Shown in pieces: positions 8,779 to 18,600 of a stretch of DNA of 64,000 nt (position 1 is the first letter of the stretch; each line of letters begins with the position of its first letter). Position numbers and translations under genes: made by a program. The notes beneath the pieces are model-generated. The model ran no database searches. It saw only the letters and a program-made list of their open reading frames with translations, and was not told the DNA's origin. Origin of the DNA: Bacillus sp. USDA818B3_A (lineage in GTDB: Bacteria; Bacillota; Bacilli; Bacillales; Cytobacillaceae). The stretch spans positions 1 through 64,000 of the forward strand of contig NZ_JAABNN010000011.1 in the NCBI RefSeq assembly GCF_009928415.1, given 5' to 3'.

Positions 8779-9672
8779 TCATTCAAGAAAATCAGTTATT
8801 GCAGATAACAATTGCGGCAAATCATCCACCAGCGGGGAATGCCCGCAATTCTTTAATTCAATAAACTTCGCTTTTTCTCCTAAATCCGCTACGAGTTCCT
8901 TCGTCATTTCCGCTGTTACCACATAATCACGCTCTCCGCGCAAAACAAGGACTGGAACATGAATGTCATCCACCTTCCCATTGCCTTCTACAAGCCCGTT
9001 ATGGTGATGGCTGATATTAAAGGTGTTATTGGAATGATGTACTTCCGCTAAGTTTCGCTGCGTTCTCATATCTTGTAAATATTCCTCATAAAGATCTGGT
9101 GACGGCTGCTTATGAGTATAAATGACCGAGTTCCAAATCAACCTCAACAATTCGGTATTATTGGTGTGATAGGCTGTCTGCACTGGAATCGTTTTGGTTA
9201 CATCTTTTTTAATGTCTGCATGTGTGGTAAAGCGTCTCGGCTCATCGGTCTCATTTATTTTTCCTTCAAAAGGATAACCTCTCGTTGATTCGGATGCTAG
9301 TAAAATAAGCTTATTGCAGCAGCCAGGATAATCCGCTGCAAATTGCATCGACACCGCACCGCCTGTAGACCATCCTACGATGGCAAAATCCCTGATTCCG
9401 ATAGCATCCACGAATAGCTTTACATCATCAGAAAAGTCCTTGATGGACATGACTGGGTTGTTATAAGTTGACTGGCCAAAGCCGCGTAAATCTACCGCAT
9501 ACACCTTATATTTGGAATCGATATTTTCATAGACTAAATCCCAGTGCTTCGAAGAGGTCATGTTTCCATGAATCAACAAAACCTTCTGTTCACCGCCCTC
9601 TCTTTCTCGATAGGACAGTGTCTCCCCATTTGATAAATGTACCTCTTTCATTGATATGTTCACCACGTCCAT
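8779..9672 (-). CDS. Alpha/beta hydrolase
   Basis: About 297 residues. LLIHGNMTSSKHWD near the start is the oxyanion loop. DLRGFGQS precedes the nucleophile elbow VGWSTGG (Ser at about 102). Asp lies in LRGERDYVV and the C-terminal His in NCGHSPLVDD, so the catalytic triad is complete. A serine nucleophile argues against haloalkane-dehalogenase-like enzymes. It may hydrolyse a thioester or ester made by the neighbouring KAS III-like enzyme or ligase; this is inferred from context only. The frame is open to an ATG at 9687, but the ATG at 9672 overlaps the upstream stop (TGATG) and has GGGGG 8 bases before it, so it is preferred. Last gene of the operon. Confidence 0.85.
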   Translation of the reverse strand: MDVVNISMKEVHLSNGETLSYREREGGEQKVLLIHGNMTSSKHWDLVYENIDSKYKVYAVDLRGFGQSTYNNPVMSIKDFSDDVKLFVDAIGIRDFAIVGWSTGGAVSMQFAADYPGCCNKLILLASESTRGYPFEGKINETDEPRRFTTHADIKKDVTKTIPVQTAYHTNNTELLRLIWNSVIYTHKQPSPDLYEEYLQDMRTQRNLAEVHHSNNTFNISHHHNGLVEGNGKVDDIHVPVLVLRGERDYVVTAEMTKELVADLGEKAKFIELKNCGHSPLVDDLPQLLSAITDFLE

Positions 9673-10682
9673 CACCCTTTCCCCCATTTGATTGCAGTTG
9701 CTCCCCAGGCATAACCAATGCCTGCACTTACCAGCACGACTAGGTCTCCATCCTTTACTTTTCCTTCATTAAGGGCAAGTTCTAAGGACAATATCTGATC
9801 AATCTGTCCGATATGGCCATAATCCTCCAGATAAATCGATTGTTCCTCGGACAATCCCAGCTCCCTTAAAACATATTCATGAGCCGATCTTTTCATGTGA
9901 AGGATGGCTAAATACGAGATATCTTTTTCTTTGAAACCACTTTTACGTACGGCTTCCCTAATCACTCTCAAAAAGTTAGCCATCGATTTTTGTTCTAGAC
10001 GAGCCTTCATTCCTTCCGGGTCGAGAACATCGAGCCTATTTTTCCGCTGCTCAATCGCCTCCTTCGTAATCGGATTTTTCGTCCCTCCAGCAACCACGAC
10101 CACATCCTCTGAAAAAGAACCATCCGTAATTAGTTTGGTATCTAACACAATATTTTCACTGTGATTTTTTTTCAAAAGAACCGCTCCGCCGCCAGCACCA
10201 AGGTTATACATAAAACGGGTCCTAGGATTCTGATAATCAATAAAATCAACGTTGCGATACCCCCCGGCAAGCAGTACCGTTTCAATATCAGGGTCAGCTA
10301 TCATAAGACTTTTGGCGACTTTTAATGCCATAACAGTTGTCCCGCAACGTAAAGCCACATCAAAAGCCCAGGCATTTCTTGCACCAATCTCTTCCTGGAG
10401 CTTAATTCCTGCAGTCCAGAGGGGATATTCCTTATGTTCTTCTCCTATATAAATAACAAGATCAATCTCCAGCGGATCAATCCCAGCTTTATCTAAAGCT
10501 CGTTTGGCTGCAAAAATCCCCATTTCACAGGTATGGTCATTCCTTCCAGGGACATACTTTTTCTTTATACCCATTTTTTCTTCCACAACAGGAACAGGGA
10601 GATCCGCCAATAGGGCAATCTGTTCACCCGTTATATAGTCCTCTGGCAGATAAATTCCCGTACTAACTATTCCAATCTTCAC
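9672..10682 (-). CDS. 3-oxoacyl-ACP synthase III-like (FabH-fold) enzyme
   Basis: 336 residues with the KAS III/thiolase fold. The nucleophile Cys113 is in DVALRCGTTV (FabH Cys112). The catalytic His262 is in LHMKRS. The C-terminal strand SAGIGYAWGATAIKW is typical of FabH. Where FabH has GNTS with catalytic Asn, this protein has YGHIGQ, placing His290 there. It is therefore unlikely to be housekeeping FabH and may condense or transfer CoA-bound acyl groups. Neighbours are an acyl-CoA ligase, a hydrolase and a Liv-type importer. The GTG start follows AAGGAGG. Subfamily and product are unknown. Confidence 0.8.
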   Translation of the reverse strand: MKIGIVSTGIYLPEDYITGEQIALLADLPVPVVEEKMGIKKKYVPGRNDHTCEMGIFAAKRALDKAGIDPLEIDLVIYIGEEHKEYPLWTAGIKLQEEIGARNAWAFDVALRCGTTVMALKVAKSLMIADPDIETVLLAGGYRNVDFIDYQNPRTRFMYNLGAGGGAVLLKKNHSENIVLDTKLITDGSFSEDVVVVAGGTKNPITKEAIEQRKNRLDVLDPEGMKARLEQKSMANFLRVIREAVRKSGFKEKDISYLAILHMKRSAHEYVLRELGLSEEQSIYLEDYGHIGQIDQILSLELALNEGKVKDGDLVVLVSAGIGYAWGATAIKWGKG

Positions 10683-10700
10683 CCCTTACACCTCCTTACC

Positions 10701-10874
10701 TTACACTTGATCAACCATATCCTTCATGTATTCAAGCGCATCCTCGATTTTTTCAAATAAGGTTTCTCTTTCCTCTTGAACATAGGTAATCTTAATCCTC
10801 CATTGCTTTTTACCGCTATCTTCTTCGACTCCTTCTAATTGAAACCGGACAACGAAGGATGCAATCTGTTTCAT
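10701..10874 (-). CDS. Small conserved-looking protein of unknown function (57 aa)
   Basis: A 57-residue reading frame that starts with ATG after GGAGGAG and ends 18 bases before the KAS III-like gene. It begins MKQIASFVVRFQLEG and ends YMKDMVDQV. The composition is charged and amphipathic, with a likely beta strand, a second strand (QWRIKITYV) and a C-terminal helix; no Cys and no membrane segment. Strong ribosome site, tight spacing on both sides and codon use like its neighbours support a real gene. I do not recognise the family. It could be an accessory subunit or acyl-carrier-like partner, but it lacks the DSL motif of carrier proteins. Confidence 0.65.
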   Translation of the reverse strand: MKQIASFVVRFQLEGVEEDSGKKQWRIKITYVQEERETLFEKIEDALEYMKDMVDQV

Positions 10875-10890
10875 CGTAGTGATCTCCTCC

Positions 10891-11886
10891 TTATCCAGCT
10901 GCTTTTTCTTTACTTTTAACCGCAGACTGTTTTTTCCGTTTCCATGTGAAGGTACTTAACGTGCCGACAATCCCTTTTGGGAAGAACATGACAACTAAAA
11001 TATAAATAATGCCGAAGAAAATAATCCAGCGTTCAAAGAACACATGCTCCTTGGCAAGTTCCGTCAGCCAGTCATGGGCAAACTCAATGACCCCTGCCCC
11101 AATGATGGCCCCTACTAAAGTGCCGACCCCGCCGATGATTGTCATTAATAAGGCATCTAAGGTAATATCCATGGAAAATACACTTGTATTTACATATCTT
11201 AGTGATATGGCATATAAAATTCCTGCTATGCCCGCCAATACTCCGGAAACGACACTTGCCGCAATTTTATAGTGCAGCACTTGATATCCTAAAGATTCGG
11301 TTCGCTGTTCATTTTCTCTGATTGCTTGCAGAACCCGGCCAAGAGGGGAATTGGTAAATTGTTTCAATAATAAAAATACAACAACCATGAGAACCAAGCA
11401 AAGCCAATAGAAATGAGTCCGGTCGATAAACACTTCAGGAACACGAAAGGTAAATCCGTCATTGCCATACGTCATCCCCCGCCATTTTTCTGCTAGGACT
11501 AAAAAAAGCCCAGATAGCGATAAAGTTAACATTGCATAGAAATGACTTTTGAGGCGAAGCGTCAACAAGCCGACCATAAAGCTTACCAGTGCAGTCAGGG
11601 CAATTGTTGACAATATGGCTATGAAAAAGTATGGCATAGTTGGTTCAAATTTTTTCATAAAGATTCCTATTGAGTACGCGCCAATCCCAAAAAACATCGC
11701 ATGGCCAAATGAAACAATTCCCGTAAAACCCAATAACAGATCATAACTCATCGCAAAGATGGAGAAAACAAATATCTGGGTTAATAAAATAAATAGGTTT
11801 CTAGAGTCATAAACAAATGGCAGAAGGAGCAGAAAAGCTATAATGACTAGAATGATTGCAGTCATTTTATTGCCTTTAGTGAACAC
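10891..11886 (-). CDS. livM: Branched-chain amino acid-type ABC transporter permease (LivM)
   Basis: 331 residues with about nine membrane helices and LivM-family signatures (YDLLLGFTGIVSFGHAMFFGIGAYS, RAIRENEQRTESLGY, SGVLAGIAGILYA, GGVGTLVGAIIGAG). It forms the transmembrane channel with LivH. Substrates of this transporter type include branched amino acids but also amides, urea and aromatic or other carboxylates; the acyl-CoA ligase in the cluster favours an acid. The GTG start at 11886 overlaps the livH stop and has GGGAGGGG 9 bases upstream; an ATG at 11865 is an alternative. Confidence 0.9.
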   Translation of the reverse strand: MFTKGNKMTAIILVIIAFLLLLPFVYDSRNLFILLTQIFVFSIFAMSYDLLLGFTGIVSFGHAMFFGIGAYSIGIFMKKFEPTMPYFFIAILSTIALTALVSFMVGLLTLRLKSHFYAMLTLSLSGLFLVLAEKWRGMTYGNDGFTFRVPEVFIDRTHFYWLCLVLMVVVFLLLKQFTNSPLGRVLQAIRENEQRTESLGYQVLHYKIAASVVSGVLAGIAGILYAISLRYVNTSVFSMDITLDALLMTIIGGVGTLVGAIIGAGVIEFAHDWLTELAKEHVFFERWIIFFGIIYILVVMFFPKGIVGTLSTFTWKRKKQSAVKSKEKAAG

Positions 11887-12754
11887 CTTTGCTCACCCCT
11901 CCCGCACTGAATAGTCCTTGAGGCCGAATGATTAGTACAATCGCCATTAAAAGCATATTGACTGCGAGTGATAGATCTGGAACATAATAGGCCATGAACG
12001 AACCGGATAGCCCTACTAACATAGCAGCTAAAACAGAGCCCTTAAAATTACCCATTCCCCCGATCACCACGACAATAAAGGCTAAGATGGCAAATTCCAT
12101 TCCCATCCCGGCATGGATGACACCAGAATAAGGCCCAAGCAATACACCGCCGAGAGCTGCCATACCGGAACCAATCATAAACACAAACATAAAAACTTTT
12201 TGTATATTAATCCCAAGGGCTTGAACCATTTCCCTATTCATTACCCCTGCCCTAACAACAAGACCGATTTTTGTTTTCTTAAGAATATATTGAATCGCTG
12301 CAAAAATAAACAATCCTACTAAAATAATAAAAACACGGTACTTGATTACAATAACGCCGCCCATTTCCCAGCTTCCCTTTAAATACTCTGGAGGCGAGGC
12401 TGTCATTTGATTGGGACCCCAAATGACCTTTAGCATTTCGGATAGCACAAGCATAAGGCCAAGGGTGATTAATATTTGCTGTACATGATTTCCATACACT
12501 GGTTTAATAATCCACTTTTCGGTAAGCACACCGAGGACAAAGCCTGTAATAATTGCCCCGGCAATGCCAATGATAAAACTGCCGGTCTGCTGGTAAATCC
12601 ATATCCCACTGTATGCCCCCCATGCGAACAATCCCCCATGGGCAAAATTTAACACGTCCATTAAGCCAAAAATAAGCGTTAACCCGGCTGCCAATAAAAA
12701 TATCAACATCCCTGTTGCAAGACCATTTAACGTTAGATTTATGAATAAGTCCAT
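11876..12754 (-). CDS. livH: Branched-chain amino acid-type ABC transporter permease (LivH)
   Basis: 292 residues, about eight membrane helices. LivH-family features include NGLATGMLIFLLAAGLTLIFGLMDVLNFAHGGLFAWGAY at the N-terminus and FIVVVIGGMGNFKGSVLAAMLVG near the C-terminus. It pairs with LivM and lies 18 bases downstream of livF, with coding overlap into livM. Confidence 0.92.
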   Translation of the reverse strand: MDLFINLTLNGLATGMLIFLLAAGLTLIFGLMDVLNFAHGGLFAWGAYSGIWIYQQTGSFIIGIAGAIITGFVLGVLTEKWIIKPVYGNHVQQILITLGLMLVLSEMLKVIWGPNQMTASPPEYLKGSWEMGGVIVIKYRVFIILVGLFIFAAIQYILKKTKIGLVVRAGVMNREMVQALGINIQKVFMFVFMIGSGMAALGGVLLGPYSGVIHAGMGMEFAILAFIVVVIGGMGNFKGSVLAAMLVGLSGSFMAYYVPDLSLAVNMLLMAIVLIIRPQGLFSAGGVSKGVH

Positions 12755-12772
12755 CTAGACGGTCCCCCTATC

Positions 12773-13480
12773 CTACGCAATGCCTAGATATTTTCGTTTC
12801 ATTTCTTCATCTTCTTTTAACTGTCTCATGGTACCATGATTCACGGTCCGGCCATCATCAATAATGTAATAACCATCACCGATGGTGCTGGCCATCATAA
12901 AATTTTGTTCCACTAAGACGATGGTGGTTTGATTTTTTATTTGTAAAATAGATTCCATTACCTTTTCCACCACAATCGGTGCCAATCCCTTACTAGGCTC
13001 ATCAATTAATAACAATTCGTTCTGATTTACATAGGCTCTAGCAATTGATAACATTTGCTTTTGTCCGCCGCTCAAATATCCCCCGGGTCTTTTCCAGAAC
13101 CTTTTTAAGTCCGGGAACAAATCTAGAATCCAGTCCATTCGTTTCGCGGTTTCCTCATTTTCCTTTTGAATGGCCACTTTCATGTTTTCTTCAACTGTCA
13201 GTCCTGCAAAAATCCCTTGGTCCTCCGGCACATACCCAATCCCTTTTGTTGCAATGGTATAGGTTGGAAGTCCTTGAATGGGTTCTCCCTTAAAAGTAAT
13301 GCTTCCTTTAGAAGCAGGATTTAACCCCATAATCGTCCGTAAAGTGGTTGTCTTTCCAACCCCATTCCTGCCAAGCAGCACGGTAACCTCACCTTTTTTT
13401 ACTTGAAGAGAAATCCCTTGAAGAATATGATATTGACCAATATATGTCTCTAATTGATCAAGCTTCAACAGGTCGTTCAT
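12773..13480 (-). CDS. livF: ABC transporter ATP-binding protein (LivF)
   Basis: About 235 residues. Walker A is GRNGVGKTT, the signature is LSGGQKQM (LSGGQ), Walker B is LLLIDEPSKGLAP and the H-loop region is VLVEQNF. Short length and the SKGLAP motif fit LivF. It energises the importer with LivG. The ATG at 13480 lies 8 bases from GGAGG (13489-13493); an upstream in-frame ATG at 13486 is too close to the site. It overlaps the end of livG by 23 bases. Confidence 0.92.
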   Translation of the reverse strand: MNDLLKLDQLETYIGQYHILQGISLQVKKGEVTVLLGRNGVGKTTTLRTIMGLNPASKGSITFKGEPIQGLPTYTIATKGIGYVPEDQGIFAGLTVEENMKVAIQKENEETAKRMDWILDLFPDLKRFWKRPGGYLSGGQKQMLSIARAYVNQNELLLIDEPSKGLAPIVVEKVMESILQIKNQTTIVLVEQNFMMASTIGDGYYIIDDGRTVNHGTMRQLKEDEEMKRKYLGIA

Positions 13481-14231
13481 CCACATGACCTCCTAAATAG
13501 GCAGACTGAACGGTTTCATTTTTCATGATTTCTTCGGGAGTACCATCAGCAAGCAGCCTGCCGTTAAATAAAACCATCACTGAATCTGATAAGTCTAAAA
13601 TCATATCCATTTTGTGTTCAATGAGGAGGATCGTCCGGCTGCTTTGTTCTTTTACTTTTTTAATTACTTCTAAAATAGCCGGAACTTCTTCTAGTGACAT
13701 TCCAGCGGTGGGCTCATCCAGTAATAGAACTTCTGTTTCCAGTGCCAGCAGCATAGCAATTTCAAGCTTTCTCTTTTCTCCGTGAGAAAGGTTGACTGCA
13801 AGAGAATGCTTTTTTTCATTTAGCAGGACAAGCTTAAGCCACTCACATGCTTTTTCTTCAAACTCTCTGTATTTTTTATAAGAAATCAGCATCTGATAGC
13901 GTACACCTGCCTGAGATTGGACCGCCAATCTTACATTTTCTAACACAGTTAGATTGGGAAAAACGTTGGTAATTTGAAAGGAGCGGCCGATTCCTGCACG
14001 AGTCCTTAATGTCGGGGAGTATCTAGTAATGTCTTTCCCGCGATAATAGATTTCCCCCTGCGATGGTGCCAGCTGTCCGCTAAGCAGATTAAAGAAGGTG
14101 GTTTTCCCTGCACCGTTCGGGCCGATAATACTTTTAAAATGCCTTTCTGGGACCTTAACACTGACAGCATCGACTGCTGTATGGCCCCCAAAGGTAACCG
14201 ATAAATCTCTCGTTTCCAAAAGAGTCGACAT
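13458..14231 (-). CDS. livG: ABC transporter ATP-binding protein (LivG)
   Basis: About 257 residues. Walker A is GPNGAGKTT, the signature is LSHGEKRKLE (LSHGE, as in LivG), Walker B is VLLLDEPTAGM and the H-loop is LLIEHKMD. The C-terminal AYLGGH is characteristic of LivG. The preferred ATG (14231) has GAGGTGG 6 bases upstream; the in-frame ATG at 14246 has no ribosome site. It follows the binding-protein gene across an intra-operon hairpin. Confidence 0.92.
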   Translation of the reverse strand: MSTLLETRDLSVTFGGHTAVDAVSVKVPERHFKSIIGPNGAGKTTFFNLLSGQLAPSQGEIYYRGKDITRYSPTLRTRAGIGRSFQITNVFPNLTVLENVRLAVQSQAGVRYQMLISYKKYREFEEKACEWLKLVLLNEKKHSLAVNLSHGEKRKLEIAMLLALETEVLLLDEPTAGMSLEEVPAILEVIKKVKEQSSRTILLIEHKMDMILDLSDSVMVLFNGRLLADGTPEEIMKNETVQSAYLGGHVDERPVEA

Positions 14232-14266
14232 CTCTTCCCACCTCATTTTTTAATAAAACAAGATAA

Positions 14267-14298
14267 GAGGGTGACCGCCTTTCATCGGCCGAACCCTC
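14267..14298 (-). terminator. Intra-operon hairpin between binding protein gene and livG
   Basis: On the minus strand GAGGGT-TC-GGCC pairs with GGTC-ACCCTC, followed by TTATCTTGTTTTATT. The T tract is interrupted, so it probably acts as an attenuator or mRNA 3' stabiliser that favours expression of the binding protein over the membrane genes. Confidence 0.55.
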
Positions 14299-14313
14299 AT
14301 TAAGTCTGAATAC

Positions 14314-15537
14314 TTACTTGTTACGGATTGGCGGTGCCGTTTCTTCAGGGGGTAATTCTCTAATCAAAACCGGCACAGGGTACGGAACTCCATCCTTTTT
14401 CTCTAATTTAATTGCATATAACGACTGCAAAGCTTGGTGATCCTCTTTACGGTAGGTCATTTTCCCTTTCGGAGTCTCAAAGCTCATCCCTTCCATCGTA
14501 CTGATTAACTTATCAGCATCGGTATCTCCATTGGTCTTCTTGATCGCCTCGACAATCGATATCGCTGCACTCATTCCACCAGGTGTAAACAAATCAGGTA
14601 CATCCCCGTTGAATCTCTTTTTATGCTCGGCCACTAACCAGTCATTAATTTTGTTACTCGGCAGGTCATGGTAATAAACCGTAAAACCTTCCATCCCAAT
14701 CAGAGGCTCCATGGTTGACAGGGCAGCAATATCCGGTGCACCCGTTGAAATCTTAATGCCCTTTTCCTGGACCTTCATGTCGGACAGCTGCTTCCATGGA
14801 GAGTTCGCCCCAGCCCAGACAACAAACAGATAATCAGGCTTAGCATCGATGATTTTCTGAATATTAGAGGTAAAATCAGTTGCCGCTGGGTCAGCATATT
14901 CTTCCTTGACGATTTCAGCCCCCAGCTTCTTTGCCGCTTCCTTAAAGGCTGCTACTCCATCCCGTCCAAAGGAATAATCTGGTGCAAGCGTGGCAATTTT
15001 CACTCCCTTCTTGGCAATCGCAGCGGCACCCGCAACTGCATCCTGTGAGGAGTTACGTGCCGAATGGAAAATGTACTTATTAAACTCTGAACCTGTAATA
15101 CTATCAGCAGCAGCAGGTTCGACAACCATTACCTTTTGGTATTCCTCAGCAAGCGGCAGAACCGCTAACGTATCGGCAGAACTTGAAGATCCGACTAAAA
15201 AGTCGACTTGATCTTCCTCTAGGAGTTTGGTGGCCTTTTGAACAGCCACTTCAGGTTTTGTTTCTGTATCTTCCACGATAAATTCAATCTTTCTGCCTGC
15301 AGCTTCCATCTTTCCATCCGTTGCATAATCCAGTCCCAGCTCAAACCCTCTTAATGTTTGCTTCCCATATGCTTCAAGTGCACCTGTCTTTGAAGCAAGT
15401 ACGCCAATTTTAATAGGATCTTTCTTTGAATCACCCGTAGGTTTTGATGATGATTTTTCCGAACTGCAGGCGCTTGCGAAAACCATCATAAAAATTAGGA
15501 AGCTTAGTAATAACCATCTGCCTTTATACCCCTTCAA
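14314..15537 (-). CDS. ABC transporter substrate-binding lipoprotein, Leu/Ile/Val-binding family
   Basis: 407 residues. A lipoprotein signal peptide ends at the lipobox FASAC (Cys about 24), followed by a Ser/Lys-rich linker and a Peripla_BP_6-type domain starting KDPIKIGVLASKTGALEAYGKQTLRGFELGLDY. Typical segments follow (DFLVGSSSSADTLAV, GVKIATLAPDYSFGRD, TDFTSNIQKI). It captures the substrate at the outer face of the membrane and delivers it to LivHM. The TTG start has AAGGGGGAAG about 7 bases upstream. First gene of the liv operon, behind the TGTAACT-repeat promoter. Confidence 0.9.
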   Translation of the reverse strand: MKGYKGRWLLLSFLIFMMVFASACSSEKSSSKPTGDSKKDPIKIGVLASKTGALEAYGKQTLRGFELGLDYATDGKMEAAGRKIEFIVEDTETKPEVAVQKATKLLEEDQVDFLVGSSSSADTLAVLPLAEEYQKVMVVEPAAADSITGSEFNKYIFHSARNSSQDAVAGAAAIAKKGVKIATLAPDYSFGRDGVAAFKEAAKKLGAEIVKEEYADPAATDFTSNIQKIIDAKPDYLFVVWAGANSPWKQLSDMKVQEKGIKISTGAPDIAALSTMEPLIGMEGFTVYYHDLPSNKINDWLVAEHKKRFNGDVPDLFTPGGMSAAISIVEAIKKTNGDTDADKLISTMEGMSFETPKGKMTYRKEDHQALQSLYAIKLEKKDGVPYPVPVLIRELPPEETAPPIRNK

Positions 15538-15578
15538 TTTTCTTCCCCCTTAAGACCTCATTTGTAAAACTTGCTTTT

Positions 15579-15611
15579 ATGATAAGGAATGGAAGTTACA
15601 TTGGAGTTACA
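15579..15611 (-). promoter_or_regulatory. Predicted BTAD/SARP-type activator site and -10 box of the liv operon
   Basis: On the minus strand TGTAACT occurs at 15605-15611 and 15594-15600 (11-bp period) and is followed after 9 bp by TATCAT (15579-15584). The translation start is 41 bp beyond. Repeat sequence, repeat period, repeat-to--10 distance and lack of a -35 consensus match the site at 8693-8725. Confidence 0.65.
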
Positions 15612-15650
15612 AGCTTTAGAAACAAAAGTCCTGAATGCATGATTAGATAG

Positions 15651-15677
15651 AAAAAAACAGCCTCATTCTAGGGCTGC
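15651..15677 (-). terminator. Terminator of the BTAD regulator gene
   Basis: On the minus strand GCAGCC and GGCTGT pair across a 9-base loop that includes the stop codon, followed by TTTTTT. Confidence 0.75.
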
Positions 15678-18600
15678 TCTAACGATTTCAGTATACTTTC
15701 TGATTCAATGATCATTTGAAACATGTGCTTTGTGGGTTCTAATGGGGTTACACCCAATTCTTTTTCTAGTACTTCTGTACACTTTTTATACCATTTTATC
15801 GCTTGCGGGCGGTTATTTTTTCGATAAAAGCAGTACATTAGTAAGCGGTAGGCCTCTTCCCAGGTTCGATCACGCGCTAAAATCCTTTCACACCAATTAA
15901 TGGCGCTGTCATATTTTTCACTTCGAACCATTAATTGGGCCATTTTCTCGGCACCTCTTAAAAAATAAACAGCCATACTCTCTCGTTTACTCATACACCA
16001 ATCATCATATCGGCGGTCTGGTAGATAATCACCTTGATAGAACGCTAATCCTCTTTCTAGGTAAGGGATTACCTTCTCTGGCTGGATTTCATTTAAGCCT
16101 GCTTCAATCCATTCTTTAAATAAAGTAGTGTCCATTTCTAGTACAGCATGTGGATTCCATCCATAAAACATGCCTTCTCTAATGATAAAATAAGGAGCCG
16201 CACGCGGTTTACGGTGAGGTTCGAGGACATGGTGAAGGCAATTAAGGGCCACTTTAAAATCACGATCAGCACTTTTTTTCTCCTGATTAGGCCAAAGGAT
16301 CGCTAGGATCTCATCCTTTGCGATTAACTCCTTTATTGTAAGAAATAATTGAAACAGCTCCTTTGCCTTTTCTCTTTGCCACTCTTTTTCACCTACCTCT
16401 TTTTCACCCAGCCATAATTTAAACTGCCCTAGAGTCTGCACGCGAATCGAATAGCCGGGATGTGAATCAAAAGATGTGATTCCCATATCCTGCAGGATTT
16501 TCCTAACATAGGCGGTTTGGATCTCTGCCTTCATACATTCAATTAACAATGGTACATAGAGTTGTAAATCTCTTGGACTAAATACAGACCTATGATGGAA
16601 CAAGAACTCATACTCATGGATCTGTACCAGATTAAGAAAGCTATTGATTTCTTTTTTAAACAACTCGTTCTGTTTATCTAAATGAAAAAAATAAGCCAGC
16701 CAAAACTTTGTTAACGTCTGTCCATAGCAGTCCTCACATTGCTCAAACAGCTGATCGGCTGTTTTTAAAAAATCTGAAGCCTTATCAAGCCTTTCATTAT
16801 AGATGCTTGTGATCCCCATACAGAGGGTGATAAAGGCAGACAGCCACACATCATGGACCTTTTCAGTCTCTTGAATCGCCTTTCTTCCAGACTCTAAGGC
16901 CCTTTCAAATTCTCCTCTTGTTCCATATAAAATACACAATCCCATGAGAGGCTCGGCTTTTCCACGGTCAACTTGGAGCTCTTCCATGATTTCTAACGCA
17001 GTTTGATAACAACTTTCTGCCAAACTAGAATCATATTTATTTACTATTTGCACGGCATGCCCCATGCGGATCCAGCCGCATGCCTCCATAAAAGGGGCTT
17101 TATACTTGATTCCCAGCTGAATTCCGGACTGGGCCAGCTCCTTTGCTTTTAATCCTTCCCCCTTAAAGGCCTCAATCAGCGAGAGTAATAAATCGGTTTC
17201 GCGATGGGATTGCGGCAGGGTATTGCCGTTTGGACCGATTAATTCTTCCTTTTTTAAAAGAAGAGCCTTCTTAGCAGCTTCAAACCGGCCTGTTCTTAAG
17301 TACAACCTGGCTTCTAAGCTTCCATCCGTAGATGATCCTTTTACATCCTTTGCTTTCTGAATCCATTTTTCTGCCTCTGACGCTTTACCAGCATTTAAAA
17401 GATTCTCAGAAAGCAATTGATATAGTTTTCCGTTGTCAGCCGTTAATCCTGTACTTTTTTCCCGGTAGAGTATCGCGTCATATAGTAGTCGTTCAGCACG
17501 ATGCGGCTGAATGGTATCGAGAAAGATTTTAGCTTTACCCTCTAGCACCATGCTGACGCCCAAATCGTCCCGGTTTTTTTCCGCACCCAAATAAGCCTTA
17601 TCATAACAGGTCTCCGCCTCTTGATAATGGGAGCGATAACGAAGAATTTCTGCTTTTAGATACCATATAAGATAATAGGGCTCTAGTTCTTCTTCTGAAA
17701 GATAGGATAATTGATCGTCCAAGCTTTCGAGCTTCCCGTGTTCAAGCATTTTCAAGCCATTTTCTTGTAAAATGGAACAAATCGCTGACTGGTGATTGAT
17801 TTTTTTATAATGGTACAGCGCCTTTTCCCATAATTGTTTTCTTTCATAATAACGGGCGCAGCGCTCATGCAGGGACATATAGATAGCGGGATTATTTTTT
17901 AGAAGTATAGCTTCTAGAAATTCTTTAAATAATGCATGATAGCGGTAGTGGGTTCGTCCCACCTTTTGAATAAATAGATTGCGGTCTTTAATCTGTTCTA
18001 GTAAACTCGAGGCTCCTTGCCATCCAATCACTTCATCACATATTTCTTCCTCTATATCTTCAAAAATCGAAGTTTGTTCAAGGAACTGTTGAATGAGCGG
18101 CGGCTGTTTCGAAAAGACTTCCATAACTAGATACTGAAAAAATTCTTGGAGAGATGGAGAGGAATGTTGAAAGATCTCGTTAATATCCTTTTGTAACGGT
18201 ATTTGCGCGGCAATCATGCAAAGGGCGATAATCCAGCCTTCGGTTTTTTCATAAATAGCTTGTAAATAATCTGGTTCCATCTCCAAGCCATAAAGGTCGG
18301 TTAACAAAACTTCGATTTCTTCCATTGTGAGGACTAAATCTTCCTTCGTTATTTCCAATAATTGTCCACACACTTTCATTTTCGTTAAGAGTTTCCAGTT
18401 CGGACGGCTCCGGCTTGAAATAACCAAATGTAAATTAGAAGGAATATGCGCTAGGAGTTTTTCCATCCAACTATTAATGGTATAAGAATGTTCAATTTGA
18501 TGGAAATCATCCAAGATAATTGTCATTTCGGCCTTACACTCGAGAATCTCGTTAATAAAGAGAGAACATAAAATATTTACTTCCTCTTCGCGGATATAAC

